From assembly GCF_041381155.1 (NCBI RefSeq), contig NC_091143.1:23649695-23713694 (forward strand): 64,000 bases of DNA, given 5' to 3'. Below the pieces are notes generated by a model. That model was not told the DNA's origin. It searched no databases and saw only the letters and a program-made list of their open reading frames with translations. A program made the position numbers and the translations under genes. Positions 24,104 through 37,800 of the stretch are shown here, piece by piece; the first letter of the stretch is position 1, and each line of letters opens with the position of its first letter. The stretch is from Argopecten irradians (taxonomy: Eukaryota; Mollusca; Bivalvia; Pectinida; Pectinidae).

Positions 24104-27100
24104 TCAAATGACTAAATTACCTGTTCTGTTCTGTTGTCTCCAGTTTTACTATGGGATAGTCCAGGGGTGAAGAGATCGTAAGTGATCGGAACCCAGGGCT
24201 GAAGAGATCGTAAGTGATCGGAACCCCTGGAATATCGAGGAAGATTCTTTTCATCACCTTAACCCATTGCTATAGACTCTGCCAAGAATTATTCCCCAAA
24301 TGACTGTGCAATTTGTATATATTAGCTTACTTACTATAGGTCCAATTTCAGGACTCTAGACCTTTCAGAATTTGACAATAGTGAAATTGAAGGCAGCTCA
24401 GCTGAAAATATTTGACCAATCACAGACCAGCAAAGATTTCCTTTGAAGACTACAGAGAGAGCGACTCCCAACTTCAAAGCCACATAGTCAACCACAGTGT
24501 ACCGTTATACGGCTCTTTTGATGTACATCAAATGACTAAATTACCTGTTCTGTTCTGTTGCCTCCAGTTTTACGATGAGATAGTCCAGGGGTGTAGAGAT
24601 CGTAAGTGATCGGAACCCCTGGAGTATCGAGGATGCTATGAGATAGTCCAGGGGTGTAGAGATCGTAAGTGATCGGAAGCCCTGGAATATCGAGGATGGT
24701 ATAACTTGTACTCTCTGACGTTCCACCAAAGCGTTGATAAACAGAGGAAAATTGTCGCAAAAGTATAATTGCACCACTTGAATAGATACAAATCGTCATC
24801 AAGTTTGAAGTGCCGGTCGTTTGCAATATTGTACGTGTAGCTCTAACGACATGTAGAACGATATAGTGATGTCATCTTGGGATAGGTATATTCGGTCTTG
24901 TTGTGCTGGTGAAATTCAAGATGGAGTTAAAGGTGGTATTGAAGATGATGACGACCAACTTGTATAATATAGGTAACAAATCCACAGCTGTATCATCTCA
25001 TCATGTAATAGCAATCGTGCTGGTGTGACATAGAAGTTTATAATGTTTATAAGAATGAGCACTGGTTCAAAATATTGAAGTATCCTGCAACACCTCATGA
25101 TTCATTGTAATGATTTGTTTCCAAATAAATAAGTACAAAGTCGCCAACTTAATTTCTTCTCAGATTTATTTCCCCCTTCAATTCCATACAAATATCATAC
25201 ATCTATACAGTTGTCATTCCCGGACAACATGCCGGCCAGCTATCCCAGAGATACACAGAGACACGGAAAACAAGCCACCAGCTACTACAGCAGGTACACA
25301 ACAGACTGATCACAGTACAGACAGCACTAACAGATCACAGGGGATTAGGATGCACATCTGACCTACAGTCATTACACATCCATAGTATAATGATATATGG
25401 GTCATAGATTGGTGTTAAGCCCCTGTGCTACATTTGGTAAGTACTGAGTTTAGCACTGTGTTTTAACTGTCTATTTGATCCCCCAATCTGATTAAAATCA
25501 GCTGTTTGATACTCCGCTATTTTCGTGGAGCAAAACATCAGCTGTTTGATACTCCGCTAACTTCGTGCTCCACGAAGTTAGCGAAGTATCAAACAGCTGA
25601 TTTTAATCAGATTGCTTGATCCCTTACATGTTCTTTGAGATCTACCAAAAACAAAACTTCATCATGAAAGATAGATTATACTAAATTAAGACAATTAGTT
25701 TATATCTCTGTCAACTGGACCTCAATAATACAATTCAAGTCTTGTTAGAAGTTTGGAAATATCTAGTATTCTTCTGCAAAAAAGCAACAACTCAAAGCTG
25801 TTTTCAACTAAATATAATAATTTCACAATAAAACACATATTATATCTTAATAGTAATTAATATTTAGATTAAAGTAATTTCTAAATTCCATGAATTACAC
25901 TTTAAATCAATTCTTTTGATATTTGATTTTGAAAATAATATACTGTACATGCATCATGAATTATGCATAGAAGCAGGCAAATCACTAGACACAAAATTGC
26001 TGTAAATTGAAGCCATTTTCATTGATGACCCATCAAGTGCCCTTCCCATGTTTTACACAGACCCCAATTTCACTTACATCAAATAAAATGTTGACAGAAA
26101 CAATGAAAACTGTATTGGTTTCTTTATTTGAATTCCTTTGGAATAAAACAATAAAAAAAAAAGATTCATGGCATACTTCGTGTAATATCTTTTCTGAAAG
26201 GTTACCCGGAAGTCCAAATTTGGTCCTAATAAACACCCTCTCATTTTTCTTAAGCATTTTAGGTACTTTTTGGGGTCAAATACAGTCAATTAGATTGAAT
26301 TTTTCATATTTAAAAAAAATGTATTAAGTGATGAAAACCTGTGCTTACAGTACTATCAGAAATGTATTACTTTCTTACCATAATTTATCACGCAAAACAT
26401 AGAAAACATGCATCAAGTTAAGTATAAACAGCGTGATAAGGTGTTACTGGAAAACTTTAAATAACCTTAGATAGAATATTAGACAATGTGGAAGGAACCA
26501 TCATGAGGGAAATAAGATATAAGGAATAGTGTCATTGTACTTCAGTTTTCCAGAGTTGTCTCACCTTGCAGGTAGGTATCAATTGTTACGATGTGTTTGT
26601 GAGCATAACGTCATATTTCCAGAGAAATTTTCTCTCACAAACCAATGATGTCACAATGTTTACCTACAAGGGCAGATAACTCTGTTATAAATGTTTTTAT
26701 TCGAAACTCCCAAAACTCCAGAAATACAGTGGTGAGTTTTAAGGGGTTCCGAAGATTTTTCTTTCTATAAACTACAGTGATGAGTCCCAATGGGCTCTGA
26801 AGAAGGCCATTTTACTAATGACCATCTCACAATAAGTATACTTATCAATTTAAAGCCTGGCCTTTAATCCGACAAACAATAAAACATGCTATGCGAGGAA
26901 TTTAACAGATCAAAAATAATGTACATGAAAACATAGTGTAGATATGCTCTAAAATGAAAAATAGCTACATATAAATATTGTGTATACAGATGATTAACAT
27001 TAATGTTTTAATAAAAATGATTTGGCTGATGAAGAAAAAAATATAACTGTTGTACAGACTTTTCTTTTTTGATCTAAAAAAACCTGAACTTAGGAGAGTG

Positions 27101-29630
27101 CCCAGCTCTTGGGCTTCTTATTGCAGGTTTTAGTAAAATAAGTCCAAAAATGGGGCTCAATTTTCTGTTACTGCTTTTTTTTTCTTCTTCACATGTAAAA
27201 CCAAGAACTACTCTGTCTAGGATCTTTCCCAGAATACCCTGATTAGCTAAGTTTTTATACACTCTCACTCAGTCCTATGAATATTTTTTCTGCAGAATTC
27301 ATGTTCACTTAATTATCTCTTGAAATATGATGAAACTTAGTCAGTACAGATATCTAATCAAATCATGCCAGTAAAATGTATTGCATAAAACATACAAAGC
27401 ATTATATAATAGTCTACTGCCATAACAGGGGTACAAACTGCAGCTCAAACATATGATGAACGCTCTCTACACATAAAGATGTTCAAGTACATCGACTGTA
27501 AAAGTCTTCATGTAACTCATAAGATATAATTCTTCTTGGTTTTTTTGTAACCAACAAGGCTCATTGTCATTCTGACCTAACAGAGTTACTTCCCCTCGTT
27601 TCACTTGCTCAGTACTGATGGAGGGAAACAAAGATAAGTCATTCTGATAGATCAATTTAGACAAACAGTTGCACGACTTTAAAGCTCATGGACTAAAAAA
27701 CAAACCCCAAATATTAGCTGTAACTTCGGTAATCTTGCTTTGTTCCTTATCAGTGATTCTATTGCCTTTCAAATAATCAAACTGTTTTTCCCCTGACATT
27801 GTGATGATATTCAGTGTTTTGTGATGACCATCCATAATAGGGTTGGTAAAACATTGATACATTTTGATTTCAATCTACCAAGTATTCAAAAATGTTTTTT
27901 TTCTATGAAGCCCAAGATAGAATAAAAATAGTTTTGTCTTAAAACACTTAACATCTTTTTCTAATTTAAAAACTTTACATGATATTGATAGGACTTGTAT
28001 ACATATATATGAACAGTACAACAAATGATGTACATGAAACTGTACATATCTCACAATACAGGAAAGTCTATAGACAAGTAACACTTATATTACTCATCAA
28101 AGAATGAGTCAAAACATTTGTTAAACTTTTAATGTGGGACATTTCAAATAACCAGTACATATAGATCTAGTGGGACAATTACCATTAACTATATCAATAA
28201 ACAATACTCGTAATCTTAATATGCATATAATTAATTTACATTTTACCACCAGAATCTGGAGCAATATCTTCATAGAAAGTTTGCGTGCATTTTGTTATCA
28301 GCCGACGTGTTACACATTTTAACCAGAATGAATTCAGTCAGACAACATTCACTCGTTTTAACTGAAGGTGCTTAGGGGAGGTAACTCTTGATTATTCTGC
28401 ATACTGTCAAGTTAATCCATATATAGCTTTTAAACTAAAAACATTCAGTGATCATGAGTTCCATCAATTGGTCCAAATTGTACAAGATTTCTAACTACAG
28501 CTGATGTGCAGCATTCATTGCATATAAATCATCCAAGACACACTAACATTCCATACATGGCGGTGCATATTGATTACATCAACAAACATTTCCTAACTCT
28601 GTGTCTAAACTTCTATTCTGAGTATGAAACACATTTGTTATCCACTAACTTGATAGATCAAAAGGTCTACATATCTCACATTTCATGACAAACCTATATG
28701 AATTAGTTGTTAATTTTTTAACGAAGCAAAATAAATTTCAAAATATTTTGACCTATGACCGATATATTCAGGTATAAATAAGCATAATTAACACAATATC
28801 AAAATCACATGTCAGCAAAATTTACTGTAACATATATTTTCATTTCACTTAAATCCAGTGAAAATGTACATCAGGATTTTTATACTATCATACTGGTAAT
28901 TTTGTTCAAAGCATAATAACATCTTTATTGACATTTAAAAGATTTTTTTTTCCATTTAGCAATATCAAAAATTGAAATGTATCTGTATTAAGCTGCTTTA
29001 AAAGTGAAATATGAAGTAGTATCACATGAAGTAGTATCACATCTTAATGGACCAAAGACCCAGCATAAGCTCCATTAATATGTAGTGTGACAGAAAAAGT
29101 AAGTGCAAAAACAGGTCACAATGACCTACTTTTGATGTATTACATTCTTTCTCACACAGGTCAATTGACCCATATTAAAAGTTTTAATAGTGTTTGAGAT
29201 GGAGACATGATAATAAGAGCAGAATGGATACACAGCATAGAACTATAGAGTTCTCACCGGGTAAAAAATCCCCCTCACAATTAGGTGTAAAAAGACGGCC
29301 ATGTTTGTAGAATTTTATTATTTTGCTCAAGATCTGCTCTTTTAGCTACCAGTTGAGATATTTGTCAAACATCATATCTATATACACTGTAATTTTTATA
29401 TATACATTTGTGATTTACTCTTGTGGGTAGGACATGTTTGTGATGTTTATTAGAAGTTTATCAGAGTACTTTATTGTCAAATATTTTTGCAGTCCTAACA
29501 TTTTATAATTTTCATTTGAAATTAGAAAATCAAATTTCTTTGAAAATTTAGAGATTTTTAAGTGCATGTTAATTAAGAGTAAATATAACCTTATATATAC
29601 TACATCATGTCAATGTCCCACACTATGGTG
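24104..29630. repeat. Segmental tandem array, copy 2
   Basis: Same landmark order as copy 1. It lacks the pearl element but keeps the 1.6-kb block missing from copy 1 (26,693-28,283). It lacks the CACGTGACATTTTTACC stretch, which is replaced by foldback-family sequence at 24,375-24,700, and is shortened by roughly 100 bp near 27,075 against the copy at 42,540-42,650. It ends early at CACTATGGTG, where foldback end sequence follows. ORFs of 60-106 codons recur between copies only because the DNA is duplicated. Confidence 0.85.
24580..24698. mobile_element. Two tandem right ends of the 'CATCCTCGATATTCCAGGG' foldback
   Basis: GATAGTCCAGGGGTGTAGAG, then ATCGTAAGTGATCGGAA and a TCGAGGATG close occur twice in succession (ending at about 24,634 and 24,697). 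Another doubled pair is at about 24,158-24,241. Repeated right ends without a matching left end suggest rearrangement or unequal exchange between copies. Confidence 0.65.
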
Positions 29631-29683
29631 TATCGTAAGTGATCGGAACCCCTGGAATATCGAGGATGATTCTTTTCATCACC

Positions 29684-30104
29684 TTAAAGGTCCACTACCT
29701 TTTCCGAAACGGCTTTTAATTTTTAAAATGGGAATGTAAAACAAGATCGATAATTTTGTAGAGTCTTAAGAATTATTAACTTACCGTTAATACTACATTC
29801 ATCACTACATTCATCATCACCTTCTGAACGTTTTGATTAAAATAAATAAAATGTTTATTTTCATAACGCGGGTCGTATTATGTTTCCCGCCTTCGTCCTA
29901 AATACCGCGCGGTAGTTGACTATCACTGCACTAGACGGCAAAACAGCGAATTGACTCTCCACTGTTTTCATATATTACGCAGGAAATCTTGCATATGTTT
30001 GGTGTCGTAACCTTATTTTAGGTCATCGGCATGCATTTTCTGATGTTATTAATGTTTTTTAAGAAACCTTTATATTTTGCTCCGGAAAGGTAATGGGCCT
30101 TTAA
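29684..30104. mobile_element. TTAA-flanked MITE with an empty site in sister copies
   Basis: It begins TTAAAGGTCCACTACCTTTT and ends AAAGGTAATGGGCCTTTAA, so the ends are inverted (TTAAAGGYCCAYTACCTTT) and both carry TTAA. At the matching place array copies 1 and 2 read CATCACCTTAACCCATTGC with no insert, the empty site. TTAA targets are typical of piggyBac-type transposases. This 421-bp copy has no ORF and must have been mobilised in trans. Confidence 0.85.
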
Positions 30105-33029
30105 ACCCATTGCTATAGACTCTGCCAAGAATTATTCCCCAAATGACTGTGCAATTTGTATATATTAGCTTACTTACTATAGGTCAAATTTCAGGACTCT
30201 AGACCTTTCAGAACTTGACAAGAAGTTGTTTGAAGATTTCACAAGAAATCATTGGAAGATTTCAGGTTTTGTAGCCCCTGTGACCATGAATAGGGGGCCC
30301 CGACACCAAAAAATTATTATTATTATTTGTTTTTTTTTTACTCAAGTATATGATTTTACATAGACTTGAGAAAAAATCTGTCTGAGAAAGTTTTATGGTG
30401 CCAGGCCCAGATCAATGTTAATCATAATTGACAAACTTAGTAGACATTGAGTCATAATACGTCACGTGACATTTTCACCTGTAGTGTATTTTTAGCTCGA
30501 GCAAGAGCTGTGCGCGGCAGGCGGAAAGCGACCATACCTAAAAGTTCTTCCTATATACATGTATTCTGAAAGGTCCAATGTCAATGATAAAAACTTTGAG
30601 CATCTCTTATTCGAAAGGCGCTGGTCAAATGAGCTTAATAAGTGGAAAAGTTGATGTGTCACTGGTAATTTCGTTTACTACTAGCAAGGACGTATATCAC
30701 TTATAAATCCTTGCTTAGTAATATTCTAGCAGTCACGCCTTGAGTACACCATATGATAAAACTACACAACCAATGCAGGTTCAAGTGGTATTTGGATGAC
30801 TGGTACAACTTGTACTCTCTGACGTTCCACCAAAGCGTTGAGAAACAGAAGAAAATCGTAATCCAGATTGAAGTGCGGTCGTTTGCAATATTGTACAGGT
30901 AGCTCTAATTATATAATGACATGTAGAGCGATAGTGATGTCATCTTGGGATAGGTATATTCGGTCTTGTTGTGCTGGTGAAATTCAAGATGGAGTTAAAG
31001 GTGGTATTGAAGATGATGACGACCGACTTGCATAACATAGGTAACAAATCCACAGCTGTATCATCTCATCATGTAATAGCAATCGTGCTGGTGTGACATA
31101 GAAGTTTATAATGTTTATAAGAATGAGCACTGGTTCACAATATTGAAGTATCCTGCAACACCTCATGATTCATTGTAATGATTTGTTTCCACATAAATAA
31201 GTACAAAGTCGCCAACTTAATTTCTTCTCAGATTTATTTCCCCCTTCAATTCCATACAAATATCATACATCTATACAGTTGTCATTTCCGGACAACATGC
31301 CGGCCAGCTATCCCAGAGATACACAGAGACACAGAAAACAAGCCACCAGCTACTACAGCAGGTACACAACAGACTGATCACAGTACAGACAGCACTAACA
31401 GATCACAGGGGATTAGGATGCACATCTGACCTACAGTCATTACACATCCATAGTATAATGATATATGGGTCATAGATTGGTGTAAAGCCCCTGTGCTACA
31501 TTTGGTAAGTACTGAGTTTAGCACTGTGTTTTAACTGTCTATTTGATCCCCCAACCTGATTAAAATCAGCTGTTTGATACTCCGCTATTTTCGTGGATCA
31601 AAACATCAGCTGTTTGATACTCCGCTAACTTCGTGCTCCACGAAGTTAGCGAAGTATCAAACAGCTGATTTTAATCAGATTGCTTGATCCCTTACATGTT
31701 CTTTGAGATCTACCAAAAACAAATCTTCATCATGAAAGATAGATTATACTAAATAAAGACAATTAGTTTATATCTCTGTCAACTGGACCTAAATAATACA
31801 ATTCAAGTCTTATTAGAAGTTTGGATATATCTTGTATTCTTCTGCAAAAAAGCAACAACTCAAAGCTGTTTTCAACTAAATATAATAATTTCACAATAAA
31901 ACTCATATTATATCTTAATAGTATTTAATATTTAGATTAAAGTAATTTCTAAATTCCATGAATTACACTTTTAAATCAATTCTTTTGATATTTGATTTTG
32001 AAAATAATATACTGTACACGCATCATGAATTATGCATAGAAGCAGGCAAATCACTAGACACAAAATTGCTGTAAATTGAAGCCATTTTCATTGATGACCC
32101 ATCAAGTGCCCTTCCCATGTTTTACACAGACCCCAATTTCACTTACATCAAATAAAATGTTGACAGAAACAATGAAAACTGTATTGGTTTCTTTATTTGA
32201 ATTCCTTTGGAATAAAACAATAAAAAAAAAAAGATTCATGGCATTACTTCGTGTAATATCTTTTCTGAAAGGTTACCGGAAGTCCAAATTTGGTCCTAAT
32301 AAAACCCATCTCATTTTTCTTAAGCATTTTAGGTACTTTTTGGGGTCAAATACAGTCAATTAGATTGATTTTTTTCATATTTAAAAAAAATGTATTAAGA
32401 GATGAAAACCTGTGCTTACAGTACTATCAGAAATGTATTACTTTCTTACCATAATTTATCACGCAAAACATAGAAAACATGCATCAAGTTAAGTATAAAC
32501 AGCGTGATAAGGTGTTACTGGAAAACTTTAAATAACCTTAGATAGAATATTAGACAATGTGGAAGGAACCATCATGAGGGAAATAAGATATAAGGAATAG
32601 TGTCATTGTACTTAAGTTTTCCAGAGTTGTCTCACCTTGCAGGTAGGTATCAATTGTTACGATGTGTTTGTGAGCATAACGTCATATTTCCAGAGAAATT
32701 TTCTCTCACAAACCAATGATGTCACAATGTTTACCTACAAGGGCAGATAACTCTGTTATAAATGTTTTTATTCGAAACTCCCAAAACTCCAGAAATACAG
32801 TGGTGAGTTTTAAGGGGTTCCGAAGATTTTTCTTTCTATAAACTACAGTGATGAGTCCCAATGGGCTCTGAAGAAGGCCATTTTACTAATGACCCATCTC
32901 ACAATAAGTATACTTATCAATTTAAAGCCTGGCCTTTAATCCGACAAACAATAAAACATGCTATGCGAGGAATTTAACAGATCAAAAATAATGTACATGA
33001 AAACATAGTGTAGATATGCTCTAAAATGA

Positions 33030-34200
33030 AAAATTAGCTTACATATAAATATTGTGTATACAGAAGTTTAACATTAATGTTTTAATAAAAATGATTTGGC
33101 TGATGAAAGAAAAATATAACTGTACAGACTGTTGATCTAAATAAAATCTTCCCTTTTTTCTGTCTTCTTCTCAATTCCTCTTTGATATGACCCATCAAGT
33201 GCCTACCATGTTACACTGACCCCATTTTCAATTACATCAAATAAAATGTTGACAGAAAACAATGAAAAATTCCTTTGGTATAAAACATAAAAATAAAAAA
33301 CCGATTCAATGGAATACTTCGTGTAATATCTTTTCGGAAAGGTTTTTGAGAAGAAGTCAAAATTTGGTACCTAATCAGTGGAAAAAAATTGTACTTAAGC
33401 ATTTTAAGTACTTTTTTATCAGGGGTCAACTGTACAGTCAATGGATTGAATTTTTCATATTATTGAAAAAAATGTTTTTGAATGGAAAAGACGGGGGCCC
33501 AGTTCTTACAGTCTATCATCCTGTTTTGGGTCTGTATTACTTATGTACTTATTCGTGTAATAATCTAATGCAAAACAAAAAAAAAGTGCATTTTAAGTAT
33601 AAACAGCGTGTAATTTGTTACAGAAAACTTTAAAGTAAAAATTAGATAGAATATTAGACAAATTTGGATGGAACTTTCTCATTTTTAGAAGGGAAAAAAT
33701 ATAAGGAATTCGAGCCCTGTGTCATTGTTTACACAGTTTTCCAGAGTTGTCTCACCTTGCAGAGTCAAAACTAGGTAAAATCAATTGTATACAGAACTTG
33801 TTTTGTGATGCATCTACTACAAATTTTAGATATATAAATTTTTCAATCCTCACAAACCAATGATGTTTCACAATGTTTAATGCAAAAGGGACAGATAACT
33901 CTGTTATAAAAGTTTTGTAACGCAACTTTTTCCTCAAAACTTTACAGAAATACATTGGTGAGAGATTTTTAAGTTTTCCATAATTTTTCTTTCTAAACCA
34001 ATGATACAGTGATGAGTCCCAAATGTGGCTTTGAATGAAAAACATTTTTCCGACTAAATTTTTCCATTTCTAAAACTACAATAAAATACTTAAAAATTTA
34101 AAATTGGCCTTTTGATCCAAATAACAATAAAAAGCATGGCCTTAAATATGCGACAGGAATTTAACAGATTTTTTTCAAAAATAATTTACATGAAAACATA
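33030..34200. other. Low-quality sequence block 1
   Basis: It aligns by eye with 32,095-33,165 but has an extra or changed base every few positions, mostly insertions, unlike the almost identical clean copies around it. Clean sequence resumes near 34,200 and then matches 42,420-43,040. The pattern fits uncorrected long-read gap filling rather than old divergence. Do not annotate genes here. Confidence 0.7.
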
Positions 34201-34828
34201 GTGTAGATATGCTCTAAAATGGAAAATAGCTACATATAAATATTGTGTATACAGATGATTAACATTAATGTTTTAATAAAAATGATTTGGCTGATGAAGA
34301 AAATATAACTGTACAGACTGTTGATCTAAATAAAATCTTCCATTTTCTTTCTTCTTCTCAATTCCTCTAATACAAACACTTGTGTATGACTGCAGTTTAT
34401 AGGAGCAGAAAAACAAGACTAAATTCTAAAACCACCTGAACTTGAGTGACCAGCTCTTGGGCTTCTTATTGCAGGTTTTAGTAAAATAAGTCCAAAAATG
34501 GGGCTCAATTTTCTGTTACTGCTTTTTTTTTCTTCTTCACATGTAAAACCAAGAACTACTCTGTCTAGGATCTTTCCCAGAATACCCTGATTAGCTAAGT
34601 TTTTATACACTCTCACTCAGTCCTATGAATATTTTTTTCTGCAGAATTCATGTTCACTTAATTATCTCTTGAAATATGATGAAACTTAGTCAGTACAGAT
34701 ATCTAATCAAATCATGCCAGTAAAATGTATTGCATAAAACATACAAAGCATTATATAATAGTCTACTGCCATAACAGGGGTACAAACTGCAGCTCAAACA
34801 TATGATGAACGCTCTCTACACATAAAGA

Positions 34829-37800
34829 ATTGTTACATAGTACATCGACTGGTAAAGTACTTCATTGTAACTCATTTAGATAATAATTTTCTTGTTTTTT
34901 TTTGTATCCAACAAGGCTCATTGTCATTCTGAACATAACAGAGTTACTTCACACGCGTTTCACTTGTTGTAATGATGGTGTGGATACAAAGATAAGTCAT
35001 TCTGATTGATCAATTTAGAAAACTGGTGCTCGACTTAATGTTCTATGAACTAAAAAACAAACCCCAAATATTAGCTTTAAACTTCGGTAATCTGGCTTTT
35101 GATTATTTATAAGCTGGTTTATTTTGCCTTTCTAATATAATTTCTAACTGTGTTTTTCCATGATCTTTGTAGATGATTTTCTGTGTTATTTGTGATGACC
35201 TTTTCATAATAGGGGTTGTGGAGCTTTTTGGTATTATTTTAAATATAACTTTTGTTTGAATTTTGTTTTCTATTACTCCATAAAGTAATTCAAAAATGTT
35301 TTTTTTTAGTGCTTTTCTATATGAAGCCTAGGTTATGATTAAATAAATTAGGTTTCTTGTCCTTTAATAAAAAGTTTAACATTCCTTTTTTTTAATTTAA
35401 AAATAAACTTTACATGATATTGCTTAGGTCTTGTTCTACATATAAATGAAACAAAGTACAACAATTGAATGTACATGAATATGTACATTAGCTAACAATA
35501 CAGGAAAATGTCTTTAGGTACATGTTACACATTAATATTTAATCATCCAAAGAATTTGAGTCAAAAACATTTGTTTAAATTTTTTAATGTGGGGTAGCAT
35601 TTCAAAATAACAAGTTCATATAGATCATTGTGGGAATTTTCACCTTTTATTTAGTTTTCTATTATCAAGACTCGTAATCTTAATATGCATATAATTAATT
35701 TACATTTTACCTCAGGATTATGGAGCAATTTCTTACATTGTAAGGTTTTGTGCGTGCATTTTGTTATCAGCGACGTGTTACTCAGTTTTACCTGGAAAAA
35801 TGAATTCAGTCAGACAACATTCACTCGTTTTAAATGATGGTGTTTAGGGGGATGGTAACTCTTGATCTATTCTGCATTACTGTAATGTTTAATCCACTAT
35901 ATAGCTTTTTATCTAATAAAATTCTGTTGATCATGAGTTCCATCAATTGCGTCAAATTGTTCAAGAATTCTAACTACAGCTGATGTGCTAGCATTACATT
36001 GAACTATAAAGTCATCCAAAGAAACACTAACATTCAATACTTGGCGTTGCATATTGTTTACATCAACTATCATTTCTTTTATATGTGTCTATTACTTCTA
36101 TTATGAGTTTGTATCACATTTCGTTTTATCACACTTATATTGATTGATTCATAAAGGTCTACAATAATCTACACATTTCCGTGGACGATAACTATATGAA
36201 TTAGTTAGGTGTTAAGTGTTTTTAACGTTGCAAAATATATTTACAAAATATTTTTGCCATATGACCGATATATCCAGGTATTAATATGCATATTTAACAC
36301 ATGATCCAAAAAATCATATCGTAAGCTAAATTTACTGGTTTAAAAAAAAAACTTATATTTACATTCTCATTTTTAAATCAGTGAATATGTACATCCAGTG
36401 ATTTTTTTTATATCCATAATGGGAATTGTGTTTTCAAGCACATTAACATCTTTATTGACTTTAAAAAGATTTTTTTTCCATTTAGCAATTTCAAAAAATT
36501 GGAAATGTATCTGTATCAATACTGCTTTAAAAAGTAAACATATGAAGTTGAAGTAGTATCTAGTTATTAATCAACACTTCTTATTGGAACAAAGGACACA
36601 GCATAAGCATCCATTAATATGTAGATGTGACAGAAAAAGTATAGTGTCAAAATATGGTCTAAATGAAACTACCTTTTTGTTGGATTACATTCTTTTCTAA
36701 ACACAGGTCAATTTGACCCTTATTAAAAAAGTTTTTAATGTGTTTGAGATTGGAGACTTGTTTTTTAGAGAAGAATGGATTACCAGCTCTTGAAAATTTA
36801 GAGTTCTCACACGGGGTCAAAAATCCCACTCACAATTAGGTGTATAAAAGACGGCCATGTTTGTATGAATTTTTTTATTTTGCTTCAAGATTATATATTT
36901 TAAGATACATGTTGAGATATTTTGTCAACACTTCATGTCTTATATACAACTGTAATTTTTATATATTCATTTCGTTGATATTTTCGTGTGGGTAGGGTCT
37001 TGTTTGTGATAATGATTAGAACGTTCTATCAGTGTTCTCTTATTGTCAAACTATTTTTGACTGTCCTATACATTTTATAATTTTCATTTGAAATAAAGTA
37101 GAAAATTCAAATTTATTTGAAATGTCCATGTGTCAACCGTATATATGGTGCAATTTTAGGTGAGATACTACTACCCCCATTGCCAAAAGAAATAGTAACA
37201 ATCTCATGTTCATAAGATCATTCAAATGGACTAAATATACCTGTTCTCGTTCTGTTGTCCTCAGTTTGTTATTTGGGATTGTACAGGGCGTGAACGAGAT
37301 CGAAAGTGATAGCGAACCCCTGGGCTGAAGAGGATTCGTAAGTGATCGGAACCCTGGAATATTCGAGGAAGATCTCTTTTCCATCACCGTAACCCATTGC
37401 TATAGATTATGCCCAAGATATTTATTCCCACAAATGACTGTGCTATTTGTATTTATTTGCTTACTTTCTATAGGTTCCTCCCACACATTTCAGGTACTCT
37501 TAGACCTTAAGATATTGTAACAGAAGTTGTTTGATGTTTTCACAGAATATCATTGGAAGTTTTCAGGTTTTTGTAGACCCTAGTGGGACACAGGATTAGG
37601 GGGCCTCCCCGACACCTAAACAAATATTATTATTATGTTTTTTTTTTTTACTTCAGTGTATATGATTTTTACATAGACTTAGCAGATAAAATCTGTATTC
37701 GAGCAAAGTTTTATGGGGCCGGGGCCCTGATCAATGTTAATCATAATTGACAAACGTAGTAGAAATTGCAGTCATAATTCGTCACGTGACATTTTTCACC

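Larger units (their letters stand above)
29631..37220. repeat. Segmental tandem array, copy 3 (partly low-quality sequence)
   Basis: It starts within a foldback end, carries a TTAA-flanked insertion at 29,684-30,104, and matches copies 1 and 2 closely to about 33,030. A second, error-rich pass over the same material then follows (33,178-34,330 parallels 32,095-33,165). Sequence is clean again at about 34,200-34,828 and error-rich to the end. The internal duplication may not be real. Confidence 0.7.

Noticed and set aside
20128..31429. Matching ORF pairs in array copies (minus strand near 20,128-20,310 and plus strand near 20,322-20,573, and their copies)
   Set aside because: Their recurrence is explained by DNA duplication. 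The same lengths are conserved on both strands and no family or codon bias is visible.
26007..34616. ORFs such as 26,007-26,327 and 27,074-27,268 and their array counterparts
   Set aside because: Frames are broken by small insertions or deletions between copies without any sign of selection, and no domain is recognisable.
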